Shown: positions 8,397-20,005 of the stretch, piece by piece
Numbering within the stretch: position 1 is the stretch's first letter
How the letters are laid out: every line of letters starts with the position of its first letter
Assembly (NCBI RefSeq): GCF_900103225.1
Contig: NZ_FNJH01000002.1
Span: 406,345-470,344, forward strand
Source of the DNA: Pseudomonas congelans
GTDB lineage: Bacteria > Pseudomonadota > Gammaproteobacteria > Pseudomonadales > Pseudomonadaceae
Reading direction: 5' to 3'
DNA length: 64,000 nucleotides
Notes under the pieces: generated by a model
The model's database searches: none
Seen by the model: only the letters and a program-made list of their open reading frames with translations
What the model was told of the DNA's origin: nothing
Position numbers and translations under genes: made by a program

Positions 8397-10898
8397 ATGA
8401 CCCGCTCTCCATTCCGTCGTCTTGTGTTCGGCACCCTGCGCCGGTTGTTGTATCTCTGGGTTCGCTCGGAAACCATCAATCAATCGTCCTTTACGCTGAA
8501 TCTGGACCGCAGTCGCCCGGTGTTCTATGCACTGCAATCGCCATCAATCAGCGATCTGGCAGTGATCGACACAGAATGCCGCAAGGCCGGTCTGCCTCGT
8601 CCGGTGCTGTCAGTGGCGGTCGGCAACCTGATCGAACCCGCCGCATTCTTTTACCTGACACCCGCCCCCGACTGGCTCGGTCGCCAGGACAAGCGTGGTG
8701 CGCCACCGACGCTGGAGCGTGTGGTCGCCGCCGTCAGCCAGAACCCCAACGAAGACGCTCAGATCATCCCGGTCAGCGTGTTCTGGGGCCAGTCACCTGA
8801 CCGCGAGTCCAGTGCCTGGAAGCTGCTGTTTGCCGACAGCTGGGCGGTGACCGGTCGGTTGCGCCGACTGGTCAGCATCCTGATTCTGGGCCGCAAGACC
8901 CGCGTGCAGTTTTCCGCGCCCATCCACATGCGCGAACTGGTAGGTGAAAACAAAGGTTACGAGCTGACGCTGCGCATGACCCAGCGTCTGCTGCGCGTGC
9001 ACTTTCGCAACCTGAAAAGCGCCGTGATCGGCCCGGACGTGTCGCACCGGCGCACGGTGGTCAAAGGTCTGCTGGACGAGCCGCTGGTCAAGCAGGCGAT
9101 CATCGAAGAGGCTGAGCGTGAACACATCACCCAGGAAAAGGCCCGGGAACGGGCGCTGAGCTACGGCAACGAGATCGCCTCGGACTACACCTATTCGGTG
9201 ATCCGCTTCATGGAAGTGGTCCTCAGCTGGTTCTGGAACAAGATCTACGACGGCATCAAGGTCAGCCACATCGAAGGCGTTCAGGAAGTCGCGCCGGGAC
9301 ACGAAGTCATTTATGTGCCTTGCCACCGCAGCCATATCGATTACCTGCTGCTGTCTTACCTGCTGTTTCGCAACGGCCTGACGCCGCCGCACATCGCCGC
9401 CGGCATCAACCTGAATATGCCTGTGGTCGGCAGCCTGCTGCGACGTGGCGGGGCATTTTTCATGCGCCGCACATTCAAGGGTAACCCGCTGTATACGGCG
9501 GTGTTTACCGAGTACCTGCACACGCTGTTCATCAAGGGCTTTCCGGTCGAATACTTTGTCGAAGGCGGTCGCTCGCGCACCGGGCGCATGCTGCAACCGA
9601 AAACCGGCATGCTCGCCATCACCCTGCGCAGCTTCCTGCGCAACTCACGGATGCCCATTGTCTTCGTCCCGGTGTACATCGGCTACGAGCGTGTTCTGGA
9701 AGGCCGCACGTATCTGGGCGAGCTGCGCGGGGCAACCAAGAAGAAAGAGTCGATCTTCGATATCTTCAAAGTCATCGGCGCGCTGAAGCAACGCTTCGGC
9801 CAGGTCTCAGTGAACTTCGGTGCGCCCATCAAGCTGGCCGAGTTTCTCGATGGCGAACAACCGGACTGGCGCGAACAGCAACTGGCCCCGCAATTTCGCC
9901 CCGAATGGCTGAGCGAGACCACCCACCGCCTGGGTGAGCGTGTCGCCCAGCATCTGAACGAAGCCGCTGCCGTCAACCCGATGAACCTGGTTGCCGTGGC
10001 ATTGCTGTCGACGCAAAGACTAGCGCTCGACGATCAGGCCATGGAGCGGGTTCTCGACCTGTACCTGACCCTGCTACGCGCCGTTCCGTACTCCCCGCAC
10101 ACGACACTGCCGGAAGGTGACGGCCGCTCGCTGATCGAGCATGTCAAAGGCATGGACCTGCTCGCCGAGCAAAAAGATGCGCTGGGCAAAATTCTGTACC
10201 TGAACGAACAGAATGCGGTGTTGATGACGTACTACCGCAACAACGTCCTGCACATCTTCGCCCTGCCCTCACTGCTGGCGAGCTTTTTCCAGAGCTCGTC
10301 GCGCATGACCCGCGAACAGATCCTGCGCTACACACGTGCGCTGTACCCGTTCCTGCAATCGGAACTGTTCATTCGCTGGCCGCTGAACGAGCTGGATGAA
10401 GTGGTCGATCAATGGCTGGCGGCGTTCGTGGAGCAAGGTCTGCTGCGCTTAAAAAAGGACGCCTACGTGCGCCCGGAGCCCAGCTCCCGCGAGTTCGTAT
10501 TGCTGACGCTGTTGTCGCGCGCCATCGCGCAGACCCTGCAGCGTTTCTACATGGCCATCGCCTTGTTGCTCAACAGCGGGCAGAACACGCTGAGCCCAGA
10601 GCAGCTTGAGGACCTGTGCACGGTCATGGCCCAGCGCCTGTCGATTCTGCATGGCCTCAATGCGCCGGAGTTCTTCGACAAGAGCCTGTTCCGGCACTTC
10701 ATCCAGACCCTGCTGGACCTGGAAGTCCTGCGCAAGGACAGTGCCGGCAAGCTGAGCTATCACCCGATGCTGGGCGAGCTGGCAGAAGGGGCAGCCAAGC
10801 GGGTATTGCCTGCCGAAATCCGCCTTTCGATTCGGCAAGTGGCCTTGCACAGCAATGAAGAGGAGCAGGATGTGGGAAGCGATCAAGAGAAAACGTAG
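8397..10898 (+). CDS. plsB: PlsB, glycerol-3-phosphate acyltransferase
   Basis: 833 residues, the usual length of the inner-membrane PlsB. The acyltransferase motif [14 protein letters not shown] (HX4D, His310) is followed by [12 protein letters not shown], by EGGRSRTGR and by [13 protein letters not shown], the ordered blocks I-IV of glycerolipid acyltransferases. It acylates sn-glycerol-3-phosphate at position 1, the first step of phospholipid synthesis. The 178 bp before the gene holds no other supported ORF. Single-gene unit by spacing. Confidence 0.96.
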   Translation: MTRSPFRRLVFGTLRRLLYLWVRSETINQSSFTLNLDRSRPVFYALQSPSISDLAVIDTECRKAGLPRPVLSVAVGNLIEPAAFFYLTPAPDWLGRQDKRGAPPTLERVVAAVSQNPNEDAQIIPVSVFWGQSPDRESSAWKLLFADSWAVTGRLRRLVSILILGRKTRVQFSAPIHMRELVGENKGYELTLRMTQRLLRVHFRNLKSAVIGPDVSHRRTVVKGLLDEPLVKQAIIEEAEREHITQEKARERALSYGNEIASDYTYSVIRFMEVVLSWFWNKIYDGIKVSHIEGVQEVAPGHEVIYVPCHRSHIDYLLLSYLLFRNGLTPPHIAAGINLNMPVVGSLLRRGGAFFMRRTFKGNPLYTAVFTEYLHTLFIKGFPVEYFVEGGRSRTGRMLQPKTGMLAITLRSFLRNSRMPIVFVPVYIGYERVLEGRTYLGELRGATKKKESIFDIFKVIGALKQRFGQVSVNFGAPIKLAEFLDGEQPDWREQQLAPQFRPEWLSETTHRLGERVAQHLNEAAAVNPMNLVAVALLSTQRLALDDQAMERVLDLYLTLLRAVPYSPHTTLPEGDGRSLIEHVKGMDLLAEQKDALGKILYLNEQNAVLMTYYRNNVLHIFALPSLLASFFQSSSRMTREQILRYTRALYPFLQSELFIRWPLNELDEVVDQWLAAFVEQGLLRLKKDAYVRPEPSSREFVLLTLLSRAIAQTLQRFYMAIALLLNSGQNTLSPEQLEDLCTVMAQRLSILHGLNAPEFFDKSLFRHFIQTLLDLEVLRKDSAGKLSYHPMLGELAEGAAKRVLPAEIRLSIRQVALHSNEEEQDVGSDQEKT

Positions 10899-11100
10899 GG
10901 CTTTTCCGTAACCTGACAGGGATTTTTAGACAGCTGTTCTCTGCTCTCTGGCCTCTGCCAGGGTCCGGTATGTGCCGATGACCGGGATTTATCAAATACG
11001 GGGGCAAGTGCCTGTCGCGACTTCCTGATACGCTTGATCACGCACCGCACCACTATCGACCCGGGTTCAGGTCAGAACCCACTTCAACAAGGACGCTCTC

Positions 11101-11790
11101 ATGCCTCGTTTTTCCTTCACCCTGGCCGGCCTGTGCGCTGGCCTTCTGTTGTCGACCAACGTCTTCGCGCTGTCGCTGAGCGACCTCTCGCAGTCGGACG
11201 CGACCGGTGGGCTCAAGGATGCCCTGACTCAGGGCGCGCAGGTCGCCGTCAAACAGCTCGGCGTTCCCGGCGGTTTCAGCAAAAATGAAGAGGTGCGCAT
11301 CGAGCTGCCGGGCAAACTCGGCCAGATCGCGAAAAAAATGAAAATGCTGGGCATGGGTACTCAGGTCGATCAGCTGGAAACCAGCATGAACCAGGCCGCA
11401 GAAGCCGCCGTCCCTCAAGCTCAGGCACTGCTTGTCGATGCAGTGAAAAAGATGAGCGTCACCGACGCCAAGGCCATTCTCGGTGGCGGCAAGGACTCGG
11501 CGACCCAGTACCTGAGCAGCACCAGCCGCGAGCAGATCCGCGCTAGGTTCCTGCCTATCGTCAAGAAGTCCACTGATCAGGTGGGTCTGGCCCAGAAGTA
11601 CAATGCCTTTGCCGGCAAAGCCGCAGCGCTTGGCGCACTGGACAGCAAAAACGCCAACCTTGAAAGCTACGTGACCGAACAAGCGCTGAACGGGCTGTTC
11701 GAAATGATCGCCAAACAGGAAGAAACCATCCGCGCCAACCCTGCCGCCGCCGCTACGGGGCTGGCGAAGAAGGTGTTTGGCGCGCTTTGA
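11101..11790 (+). CDS. DUF4197 exported protein
   Basis: 229 residues with a clear signal peptide (FTLAGLCAGLLLSTNVFA, cleavage after residue 23 or so), then an alpha-helical domain I place in DUF4197 from LSDLSQSDATGGLKDAL near the start and GLAQKYNAFAGKA in the second half. Predicted periplasmic, function unknown. Preceded by AAGGACG and followed by a terminator hairpin, so it forms its own transcript. Confidence 0.85.
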   Translation: MPRFSFTLAGLCAGLLLSTNVFALSLSDLSQSDATGGLKDALTQGAQVAVKQLGVPGGFSKNEEVRIELPGKLGQIAKKMKMLGMGTQVDQLETSMNQAAEAAVPQAQALLVDAVKKMSVTDAKAILGGGKDSATQYLSSTSREQIRARFLPIVKKSTDQVGLAQKYNAFAGKAAALGALDSKNANLESYVTEQALNGLFEMIAKQEETIRANPAAAATGLAKKVFGAL

Positions 11791-11800
11791 GTGCAGGGTT

Positions 11801-11822
11801 TGCGCCTGTATTCACAGGCGCA
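11801..11822 (+). terminator. Terminator after the DUF4197 gene
   Basis: A perfect 9-bp stem (TGCGCCTGT at 11801-11809 with its complement at 11814-11822) and a 4-nt loop start 10 bp after the stop, between the DUF4197 gene and the convergent rsmJ. It may serve both directions; the T-run is short. Confidence 0.6.
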
Positions 11823-11861
11823 TCTGCGTTTGACTCTGCCCCGGGCGGTCGACGATAGGCG

Positions 11862-12671
11862 CTATACACCGCTCTCGTCTGTGGCTGCCTTGGGCTTCAA
11901 GGCCTTCTTCGGATAGATGTCGTAGCGGCTGGATTTGCCGTCCAGTGCATAACCCGGCTTGAGGCCGTCAATGCAGGGTGCCTTGCGCGGGCGTTTGACC
12001 ACCACGCGATGGGTGGCAAGCGCCAGTGCTGCTTCCAGCAACGCAGGCGCGTCCATGTCATCGCCGACCAGTGGCCGGAACAGACGCATTTCCTTTTTTA
12101 CCAGTGCGGTCTTTTCCCGGTGCGGAAACATCGGGTCAAGGTAGATGACCTGAGGCGGCTCCCCTGCCCAGGCGCGGATGATGTCGATCGAGTTGCCGGT
12201 CAACAGCTGCATCCGGGCGATGATAGAACCGACATCACGATCACCGCGCCCGCGGGCCAGACCGTCTTCCAGCAATGCAGCGATGATCGGCTGACGCTCG
12301 ATCAGGCTCATGTCGCAGCCCAGACTTGCCAGCACGAACGCATCCTTGCCAAGACCTGCCGTTGCATCCAGCACGCTGGGGCGAATACCTGGCTGAATAC
12401 CGACCGCCTTGGCAATCATCTGCCCGGTCCCGCCACCGAACAGCCGCCGATGAGCCACCGCACCCTCGACAAAATCGACACGTACTGCGCCCGGTGCATC
12501 ATCACCCAACTGTTGCAATTGCAGCCCGTCGTCAGTCAATTGCAGTGCAAAATCAGCTTGCGCGTCGCTCAACGGCAGCCCCAGGCGCTGCGCCCACTGC
12601 GCCGCCAGCTCCTGTCCGCCAGCGGCCAGGGCTTCGACCCGGATACGACTGCCTGCTTGCTGCTCAATCAT
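11862..12671 (-). CDS. rsmJ: RsmJ, 16S rRNA m2G1516 methyltransferase
   Basis: 269 residues of the YhiQ/RsmJ family. [20 protein letters not shown] is the SAM-binding loop, and [21 protein letters not shown] holds the DPMFP catalytic motif and the Lys-rich segment specific to RsmJ. Methylates N2 of G1516 in 16S rRNA. The ATG at 12671 matches the usual start (MIEQQAG); an upstream frame to 12725 reads through an AT-rich promoter-like stretch and was not used. Confidence 0.92.
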   Translation of the reverse strand: MIEQQAGSRIRVEALAAGGQELAAQWAQRLGLPLSDAQADFALQLTDDGLQLQQLGDDAPGAVRVDFVEGAVAHRRLFGGGTGQMIAKAVGIQPGIRPSVLDATAGLGKDAFVLASLGCDMSLIERQPIIAALLEDGLARGRGDRDVGSIIARMQLLTGNSIDIIRAWAGEPPQVIYLDPMFPHREKTALVKKEMRLFRPLVGDDMDAPALLEAALALATHRVVVKRPRKAPCIDGLKPGYALDGKSSRYDIYPKKALKPKAATDESGV

Positions 12672-12767
12672 TGCGTTTACACACTCAAAAATTGTTAATG
12701 ATCGGCAAAGTCTGCCGATAACCAAGTATCCGGCATTTTGCCAGACCCAAGGCCAGTACTGATCGCT

Positions 12768-13391
12768 ATGTCAGAGATTGTTCAATCATCCATCGGCTAT
12801 TTGTCGCACTCAGGCGACTTTAGCGTAAGCAACAGCCGCACACTCGGTGGTGTGACGCAGCTGTGGTCGGATGCATTTGCCCGGGCGATGGCGGATCAGG
12901 TCAGTGACAGCGCTCCAGTAGCCGTGCGCCCGACGGCTGTCGAGGTGGATGTAGAAACAGGCGAACCGGTTGCTGGCGCAAAAACCCTGAGCAAGATCGT
13001 CGAGCAACGTGCCTGCCCGGTCACCGACACCGAGGTCAAGCCTCCGGAGCCGCTGTTCCTGCCGATTGCCGAGTTTGACCTGGATCTGCTGCCTCCACCT
13101 GCAGAACCGTTCAGCATGGCTGAAATGATCGAACAGCAACGCAACCTGGAATTCGAGAGCCACTGGGTGCGCCCTACCGTTCTGAACCCTTATGACGATA
13201 GCGTCAAACCAGGCCCTGGCCCGCAACCACGCCCACTTCATCTGCCGATTGCCGAATTCGAATGGGAACTGGCCGACAAGCCTGCCCTGCCCCTGGATGA
13301 GCAGACCATCGCCGCTCAACAACGCCAATTCGACTACGAGAACAGCTGGGCACGCCCGCTGATCCTGCAGAACCTGCGGATGGCGGCATAA
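12768..13391 (+). CDS. Hypothetical protein with an internal duplication
   Basis: 207 residues, no signal peptide. Two similar acidic segments occur: [12 protein letters not shown]...[20 protein letters not shown] (about residues 85-133) and [12 protein letters not shown]...[20 protein letters not shown] (about 156-202). Each has LPIAEF, then a QQR helix, then a W-x-RP motif, so the unit is duplicated. The N-terminal 60 residues are unrelated. Family unknown to me; I suspect a Pseudomonas-specific protein. ATG 12768 was chosen over a TTG at 12738. Confidence 0.7.
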   Translation: MSEIVQSSIGYLSHSGDFSVSNSRTLGGVTQLWSDAFARAMADQVSDSAPVAVRPTAVEVDVETGEPVAGAKTLSKIVEQRACPVTDTEVKPPEPLFLPIAEFDLDLLPPPAEPFSMAEMIEQQRNLEFESHWVRPTVLNPYDDSVKPGPGPQPRPLHLPIAEFEWELADKPALPLDEQTIAAQQRQFDYENSWARPLILQNLRMAA

Positions 13392-13426
13392 GCCCCGAGC
13401 GCTCCTGCCTGCAGCTTACAGACTCT

Positions 13427-14116
13427 CTACCTGCACACCGACCAGCGCCCCATGTCGACGTGAAAGTGATCGCGATGTGCCGCGTTGTACTCAGGCCCCA
13501 GCACCGTGCTGAAGTTTTTGCACGCGCCGTCACGTAACAGCCTCAGAAAACGCCCCTTGTCGCCTTTGTCGTCCCAATCCTTGAGAACACCGATGCGCTG
13601 ACCGTCTGCCAGGCGAAAACCTGCCATATCCAGCGCATTGGCCGTCGCGTGCTGGCTGAGCCGAGCGTTGGCGCGGTTGTAGATGTTGCGGCAGGCAAAG
13701 CTGCCCAAGTGATCGATCCGCGCTACCCGCTGGCCGAAAACTGCCTGAGCAGCAGGTTGCAACGTGTGAATATCAAATAGCGCATAGGCGACCGCCAACG
13801 GACAGCTGGCCAGAAAGCTGCTGCTCAGCGCCACGTCGCCACCCTGGATGCGCAGGGTATTTTCCAGAGGGCAACGGGCAGAAGGGCCACTGTCGGCCTG
13901 GCGACTGAAACGCAACCCTGACGAACTCAGCACCTGATCGCACAGCGCAGCATCGTTCTGCAGTCGCGACAGTTTGTAGGACGTCAAAAAGTTGGGTTCG
14001 GCCCTTACATTCAGCGGCGCCCAGGGATTCCAGCGCTCGGGTACATCGACCCAGCCGCGCCAGACTGTGAACGCAGCCATTGCGCAGAGCAGCAGAACTA
14101 CCAGCAGCACACGCAT
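13427..14116 (-). CDS. Extensin-like family protein
   Basis: 229 residues: a single N-terminal membrane anchor (RVLLVVLLLCAMAAFTVW), then the bacterial extensin-like C-terminal domain with Cys pairs and an end reading HRDHFHVDMG. The HATANALDMAGFRLADG and HRDHFHVD motifs resemble the zinc-binding arrangement of LAS-type (D-Ala-D-Ala carboxypeptidase-like) enzymes, so an envelope peptidase role is possible. ATG 14116 is chosen since GAGG lies 7 nt upstream; longer in-frame starts lack a site. Confidence 0.85.
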   Translation of the reverse strand: MRVLLVVLLLCAMAAFTVWRGWVDVPERWNPWAPLNVRAEPNFLTSYKLSRLQNDAALCDQVLSSSGLRFSRQADSGPSARCPLENTLRIQGGDVALSSSFLASCPLAVAYALFDIHTLQPAAQAVFGQRVARIDHLGSFACRNIYNRANARLSQHATANALDMAGFRLADGQRIGVLKDWDDKGDKGRFLRLLRDGACKNFSTVLGPEYNAAHRDHFHVDMGRWSVCR

Positions 14117-14249
14117 GCTCATTCCTCGCGCCGGGCAACAGGCGCGAATCCGGCGAAGCATCTGTAAACAGGGGCAAAACAGCGCAGTTGCGAATCCATA
14201 AGCGGGCTCTCCACAAGGTCGGACTCTATCAGCCCACACCTGGAAGACC

Positions 14250-15113
14250 TCAGAGCAAGCCTAACTGTTCCACCTTGGGCCCGCGATCCAGTTCGAACAA
14301 TGCCGGCAAGCCAGGCAATCGCGTCATCAGTTGCTGATGAAAACGCTTGGCCTGCTCGGCCGCCCTGATGTTGTCCGGCGTGTGCAGAAAGACATAAGGC
14401 GTGCGCCCCTCTTCAATCCACACAGCGACCTTTTCCACCCATTGCACCAGAAACTGATCGTTAGCCTCCAGGTCCGGACCGCCGATGAAACGAACCTGGG
14501 GAAACAGCGTCAGCGCAGCCGGACGAGGCGGCACTTTGGGCTTTTTCGATTGAGCGTGCAGGACTGCTGGATCACTCGAGACGCAGCTGAACAATGCCCG
14601 GGAATCGAGACAGATGCGCTCGACGCCTCGGTCCAGCAACAGGCGATTGAGCATGCGCTCTTCGTCACCTTTCATGAAAAACGCCATATTGCGCACCTCT
14701 ACGGCGAGCGGCACGTTGAGTTCGTCAAGAAAGCCGGCCAGCTCGGCCAGACGCTGCGCTGTGAAGCTGGCCGGCAACTGCAGCCAGAACGGAGCGATCC
14801 GTCCGCCCAGCGGCGCGAGCAGGCGGATGAATTCCTCAGCGGCGCCTACCTGCTCACGAAGGTCGCCGTTGTGGCTGATGTCTTTATGGAATTTGGCGGT
14901 GAAGCGGAAATCGTCCGGCATTATTTCTGCCCAGCGCTGCACAGTGGTGGCGGCGGGACGGGCATAGAACGTGGTGTTGCCTTCAACAGCATTGAATACC
15001 TGAGAGTAGAGACTCAGGAAATCATTGGGGCGGGCATCTTCGGGGTACAGCGAATCGCGCCAGGCGTTTTCACTCCATGACGGACAACCGACGTAGTAGG
15101 GCAGGCGAGACAC
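14250..15113 (-). CDS. DUF72 (YecE-like) protein
   Basis: 287 residues of the DUF72 TIM-barrel family, recognised from YYVGCPSWSENAWRDSLYP at the start, FNAVEGNTTFYARP, and FLHTPDN near the end. No biochemical role is firmly established for the family. Begins 3 bp after the stop of the small gene upstream, so the two are cotranscribed. Confidence 0.88.
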   Translation of the reverse strand: MSRLPYYVGCPSWSENAWRDSLYPEDARPNDFLSLYSQVFNAVEGNTTFYARPAATTVQRWAEIMPDDFRFTAKFHKDISHNGDLREQVGAAEEFIRLLAPLGGRIAPFWLQLPASFTAQRLAELAGFLDELNVPLAVEVRNMAFFMKGDEERMLNRLLLDRGVERICLDSRALFSCVSSDPAVLHAQSKKPKVPPRPAALTLFPQVRFIGGPDLEANDQFLVQWVEKVAVWIEEGRTPYVFLHTPDNIRAAEQAKRFHQQLMTRLPGLPALFELDRGPKVEQLGLL

Positions 15114-15115
15114 AA

Positions 15116-15427
15116 TCAGACGTGCAGATCGAGCCCCGATACTTCAAGGTCCCAATCGACAAAACTGGCAGTGGCCATATAACTGGCCAGCGCGTGGGCG
15201 ACACGAGAGCTCATGGAGCGCGGGAAAATGATGTCTTGCGGACGAGCAGGTACGTTGGCAGTGCTGCCAATCGGTGAATCACCCGTTTCACGGCGAGCGC
15301 GCGCTGGGGGCGGCGGCAACTCGGCATCAACTACGACTTCCTCAAAAGAACCTTCGACTGTCGAAGGCGTTTTCTGCGGCTTTCGCTTGATGGGGTATGA
15401 GCGTGATGAGGTTCCGTCTATGCGCAT
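15116..15427 (-). CDS. Conserved hypothetical protein
   Basis: 103 residues, hydrophilic with a basic and Pro-rich N-terminal half and a compact C-terminus (FPRSMSSRVAHALASYMATASFVDWD). No recognised domain. Directly upstream of the DUF72 gene with a 2-bp gap. Confidence 0.68.
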   Translation of the reverse strand: MRIDGTSSRSYPIKRKPQKTPSTVEGSFEEVVVDAELPPPPARARRETGDSPIGSTANVPARPQDIIFPRSMSSRVAHALASYMATASFVDWDLEVSGLDLHV

Positions 15428-15672
15428 CGATTATGTACTCGGCGTCGATAGTGGCAATTTAGCGTTACTGCCTTGTAGTTCGCAAATTGCTTAACGATAA
15501 CTAGACCACATATCTTGCAACTTGTTATCGCCAAATGAGATTAAAGACCATTCAGACGATAAACGGTAGATGGCAAATTGATATTTTTTCAGCACTGGCT
15601 GACAGATTGGCAAGTATTGAAAGGCATTTTCATGAAACGCAGCGGGCACTGTGCAATCCCGGCCCCCTTCAG
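15428..15672. other. AT-rich intergenic region
   Basis: This 245-bp stretch is visibly poorer in GC than its neighbours and holds the promoter for the two genes to its left. CGATAAC near 15494 can pair with GTTATCG near 15525 around a loop of about 22 nt. A 61-codon minus-strand frame (15491-15676) has a TTG start with no ribosome site and is not accepted as a gene. Confidence 0.4.
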
Positions 15673-16347
15673 TCAACGCGCCTTCGGCGTTGCCACCTTG
15701 TCACGCAGGTAAACCGGCTGAGCGTCATCTGCGGGCAGCGCTTCGCCGCGGTGCCAGGCAAAGGTCGCCAGCGTCAACAGATCCTGCGCGTGGGGCAGCA
15801 GGCCTGCATCATGGCCTGCCGGGCTGACCGGAATACGCTCTGCATAGCCCCAGCCTGTGCCGGCACCAAACCATTCACCGCTGGCGTGCGCAGGCAGCGC
15901 GGCCAATTCGGGAGCCATTACAGCTTCGTCGCCCAATAAACGCATCTCTCCGGCGCTCTCGTGATAGCAGCCCCAGTACACCTCGTCCATGCGTGCATCG
16001 ATGGCCGATGCCACCTGCGACACGCCATGCTCGCGGTAGGCGCGCTGCGCCAGCACGGCAAGATTCGAGACGGGCAACACCGGACGCTCCAGGGCAAATG
16101 CCAGGCCTTGCACGACGCCGATGGCAATGCGCACGCCGGTGAATGCACCGGGACCGCGTCCGAAAGCGATGGCGTCCAGCGCGGACATGGCAATGCCCGC
16201 CTCGGCCATCAGGCTTTTGATCATGGGCAGCAGCCGCTGGGCGTGCAGGCGCGGGATCACCTCGTAGTGGCTCAGCACTTTGCCGTCATGCAGCAAAGCG
16301 ACCGAGCAGGCTTCAGTGGCGGTGTCCAGGGCCAGCAAGGTGGTCAT
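15673..16347 (-). CDS. tsaB: TsaB, t6A synthesis complex subunit
   Basis: 224 residues of the ASKHA fold: LLALDTATEACSVAL at the start and FGRGPGAFTGVRIAIGVVQGLA in the middle are TsaB hallmarks. TsaB dimerises with TsaD in the complex that moves threonylcarbamoyl to A37 of tRNA. ATG at 16347 has a GGAA site upstream; a TTG seven codons earlier is less likely. Lies after adk, with a strong hairpin between. Confidence 0.93.
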   Translation of the reverse strand: MTTLLALDTATEACSVALLHDGKVLSHYEVIPRLHAQRLLPMIKSLMAEAGIAMSALDAIAFGRGPGAFTGVRIAIGVVQGLAFALERPVLPVSNLAVLAQRAYREHGVSQVASAIDARMDEVYWGCYHESAGEMRLLGDEAVMAPELAALPAHASGEWFGAGTGWGYAERIPVSPAGHDAGLLPHAQDLLTLATFAWHRGEALPADDAQPVYLRDKVATPKAR

Positions 16348-16395
16348 CGGTGTTTCCGTCGTGGTCAATGTGAAAAGTGCAGCAGTATAAATGAC

Positions 16396-16419
16396 AAATG
16401 GCCCGCAAGCGGGCCATTT
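16396..16419 (-). terminator. Terminator between adk and tsaB
   Basis: A perfect inverted repeat (AAATGGCCCGC at 16396-16406 and its complement at 16409-16419) gives a GC stem with A and T flanks, a symmetrical intrinsic terminator 20 bp after the adk stop. Confidence 0.8.
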
Positions 16420-16438
16420 ATTGTTCAGCCTGCAAGCC

Positions 16439-17143
<705 letters not shown>

Positions 17144-17323
17144 CTAAAAAATGAATCAGGCCAATAGGCCGAAAGGCTGATCAAGATACACAGCAGACAG
17201 AGGCCGCACAAGCCGCCGAAAGTCGCACTAACCGCAGGCGTACCGCCTCGCCAGCCTTGATTTCAGACTGATATGACCTGCATCAACGTTTGCGGCAGGC
17301 CAGCCGGCAAATCCGGCGCTGGC

Positions 17324-17352
17324 CATCATCGGACCGAAAAGGCCCGACGATG
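17324..17352 (-). terminator. Probable terminator after ppc
   Basis: On the minus strand a 12-bp stem with two G-U pairs (17341-17352 with 17324-17335) and a 5-nt loop starts 16 bp after the ppc stop. There is no following T-run, so efficiency is uncertain. The rest of the 282 bp to adk shows nothing else clear. Confidence 0.45.
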
Positions 17353-17368
17353 ACATTGGCCCGATCCG

Positions 17369-20005
17369 TCAGCCCGTGTTGCGCAGACCGGCAGCAATCC
17401 CCGCTACAGACACCAGCAGCGCCAGTTCCAGAGGACTGTCCAGACTGGCTTCACGATTACGCGAGCGCGACAGCAGCTCTGCCTGAAGCAAATGCAACGG
17501 GTCAAGGTAGGTGTTGCGCAGGCTTATGAATTCCAGCGTTTCAGGGCTGTGAGCCAGCAGTTGCGTCTGCCCGGTCAGGCCCAGAACCACATTGCACGCC
17601 TGCGACAATAGGTCGCGCAAATGTGCGCCCAAATGTTGCAGCTCAGCACTGACCAGACGTTCGTCGTAGAGTCGGGCGATGTCCGCATCGGCTTTGGCAA
17701 GGACCATTTCCAGCATGTCGATGCGGGTTCTGAAGAACGGCCACTGCTCACGCATCTGCGCCAGCACCTCGCCTTCGCCGCGCTCCAGCGCCTTGCTCAG
17801 TGCCGCCTCCCAGCCCAGCCAGGCGGGCAGCATCAGACGCGTCTGCGTCCAGGCGAAGATCCACGGAATGGCACGAAGACTCTCTACACCGCCCTCGCGG
17901 CGCTTGGCCGGACGACTGCCGAGTGGCAAACGCCCCAGTTCCTGCTCGGGCGTCGCCTGCCGGAAATACTCGACGAATTCCGGGTTCTCGCGCACCACCG
18001 CGCGGTAGGCACTGACCCCGTCGCCGGCCATTTGGTCCATCATCGTCCGCCACGCCGGTTGTGGGGGCGGCGGTGGCAACAGGGTCGCTTCCAGCACGGC
18101 AGCCAGATAAAGATTGAGGTTCTGCTCGGCGATGTCCGGCAGACCGAATTTGAAACGAATCATTTCCCCTTGCTCGGTGGTCCGGAAGCGCCCGGCCACA
18201 GAACCCGGTGGCTGCGACAGAATCGCCGCATGCGCCGGACCGCCGCCACGACCGACTGTACCGCCGCGGCCGTGGAACAGCAGCAATTCGACCTGCTGCT
18301 CGCGACAGATTTCCACCAGCCGTTCCTGGGCACGATACTGCGCCCAGGCCGCCGCCGTCGTGCCGGCATCCTTGGCCGAATCGGAATAGCCGATCATCAC
18401 CTCTTGCGGGCCATGCAGACGCGAGCGATAGCCCGGCAGCCCCAGCAGCGTCTCGATCACCGGCCCGGCGTTATCCAGGTCGGCCAGGGTCTCGAACAAC
18501 GGCACCACTCGCATGGGCCGCTGCAGTCCGGACTCCTTGAGCAGCAGTTGCACGGCCAGCACGTCCGAGGCCGAGCCAGCCATCGAGATCACATAAGACC
18601 CCAGTGACGCCGCCGGAGCGGCCGCCACCTCGCGACAGGTTGCCAGCACCTCTGCGGTGTCGGCTGCCGGTTGGAAGTAGCTCGGCAGCAGCGGTCTGCG
18701 GTTATTCAGTTCGCGCAACAGAAAGTCGATGCGGGTCTGCTCATCCCACTCTTCGTAGCGACCCAGCCCCAGATAATCAGTGATTTCGGTCATCGCTGCG
18801 CAGTGACGACTGGAATCCTGGCGAACATCCAGACGCACCAGAAACAGACCGAAGGTGACCGCACGACGCAGGCAATCCAGAAGCGGCCCGTCGGCGATCA
18901 CACCCATGCCGCATTCGTGCAGCGACTGGAAGCACAGCATCAGCGGGTCGAGCAGTTCACGGTTGTCTTGCAGCACTGCTTCCGGCGCAGGCAGGGTTTC
19001 GCTCAGTGAGGCATTGGCCCAATTGCGCGTCGCACGCAAGCGCTCGCGCAGGCGTTTGAGTTCCGCCCTATAAGGCTCGGCGCTGTCACCCACGCTGGCA
19101 CGTAGAGCGTCGCTGGCCTGCTGCATCGACAGCTCTGCGGCGAGGTTGTCCACGTCACGCAAATACAGGTCAGCCGCCATCCAGCGTGCCAGCAACAGTA
19201 CTTCGCGAGTGACCGCAGCCGTGACATTCGGGTTGCCGTCGCGGTCGCCGCCCATCCAGGAGGCAAAGCGGATCGGCGCGGCTTCCAGGGGCAGATGCAG
19301 GCCGGTGGCCGCATGCAGCGCATGGTCTGCCTTGCGCAGATAGTTGGGAATGGCGTGCCAGAGCGAGTGTTCAATAACCGCGAAACCCCATTTGGCCTCA
19401 TCGACCGGGGTGGGCCGGATGCGCCGGATCTCTTCGGTATGCCAGGCCTCGGCAATCAGCCGCTGCAGGCGCGAAGTAATCTGTGTGCGCTCGATACTGT
19501 TGAGATCGCGATGATCAAGTGCGGCCAGTTGCGCAGCGATGGCGTCGTATTTCTGAATCAGCGTGCGACGTGCTACCTCGGTCGGGTGCGCCGTCAGCAC
19601 CAGCTCGATCTCCAACTTGCTCAACTGGCGTGCCAGAGCGTCAGGTGAATGGCCTTCGGCTTTAAGACGATCAAGCAGCTCGGGCAGCACTCGCGACTCG
19701 AACGGCAGCGGCTGTTTATCGTCGCGGCGGTGCATGAGCTGATACTGCTCGGCAATATTGGCCAGGTTGAGAAACTGGTTGAACGCACGTGCAACCGGCA
19801 GGAGTTCATCATCACCCAGACCGTCGACGCTGGAACTGAGTTGCTCGGCCCCTTCTGCGGAACCACGTCTGCCCGCTTTGGCGCCTTTGCGAATACGCTC
19901 GATCTTGTCGAGAAATTCAGCGCCTCGCTGCTCACGAATCGTATTCCCCAACAGCTCACCCAACAGGTGAACGTCTTCGCGCAGACGCGCATCGATATCG
20001 GCCAT
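17369..20005 (-). CDS. ppc: Phosphoenolpyruvate carboxylase
   Basis: 878 residues, full length. Active-site segments are [15 protein letters not shown] (catalytic His), [26 protein letters not shown] and the C-terminal [11 protein letters not shown] and RNTG end. Fixes bicarbonate onto PEP to give oxaloacetate and refill the TCA cycle. AGAGG lies just before the ATG. Transcribed alone from the divergent region at 20006-20400. Confidence 0.97.
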   Translation of the reverse strand: MADIDARLREDVHLLGELLGNTIREQRGAEFLDKIERIRKGAKAGRRGSAEGAEQLSSSVDGLGDDELLPVARAFNQFLNLANIAEQYQLMHRRDDKQPLPFESRVLPELLDRLKAEGHSPDALARQLSKLEIELVLTAHPTEVARRTLIQKYDAIAAQLAALDHRDLNSIERTQITSRLQRLIAEAWHTEEIRRIRPTPVDEAKWGFAVIEHSLWHAIPNYLRKADHALHAATGLHLPLEAAPIRFASWMGGDRDGNPNVTAAVTREVLLLARWMAADLYLRDVDNLAAELSMQQASDALRASVGDSAEPYRAELKRLRERLRATRNWANASLSETLPAPEAVLQDNRELLDPLMLCFQSLHECGMGVIADGPLLDCLRRAVTFGLFLVRLDVRQDSSRHCAAMTEITDYLGLGRYEEWDEQTRIDFLLRELNNRRPLLPSYFQPAADTAEVLATCREVAAAPAASLGSYVISMAGSASDVLAVQLLLKESGLQRPMRVVPLFETLADLDNAGPVIETLLGLPGYRSRLHGPQEVMIGYSDSAKDAGTTAAAWAQYRAQERLVEICREQQVELLLFHGRGGTVGRGGGPAHAAILSQPPGSVAGRFRTTEQGEMIRFKFGLPDIAEQNLNLYLAAVLEATLLPPPPPQPAWRTMMDQMAGDGVSAYRAVVRENPEFVEYFRQATPEQELGRLPLGSRPAKRREGGVESLRAIPWIFAWTQTRLMLPAWLGWEAALSKALERGEGEVLAQMREQWPFFRTRIDMLEMVLAKADADIARLYDERLVSAELQHLGAHLRDLLSQACNVVLGLTGQTQLLAHSPETLEFISLRNTYLDPLHLLQAELLSRSRNREASLDSPLELALLVSVAGIAAGLRNTG

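Noticed and set aside
15491..15676. A 61-codon minus-strand frame in an AT-rich gap after tsaB
   Set aside because: TTG start without a ribosome site and no recognisable protein features; treated as intergenic.
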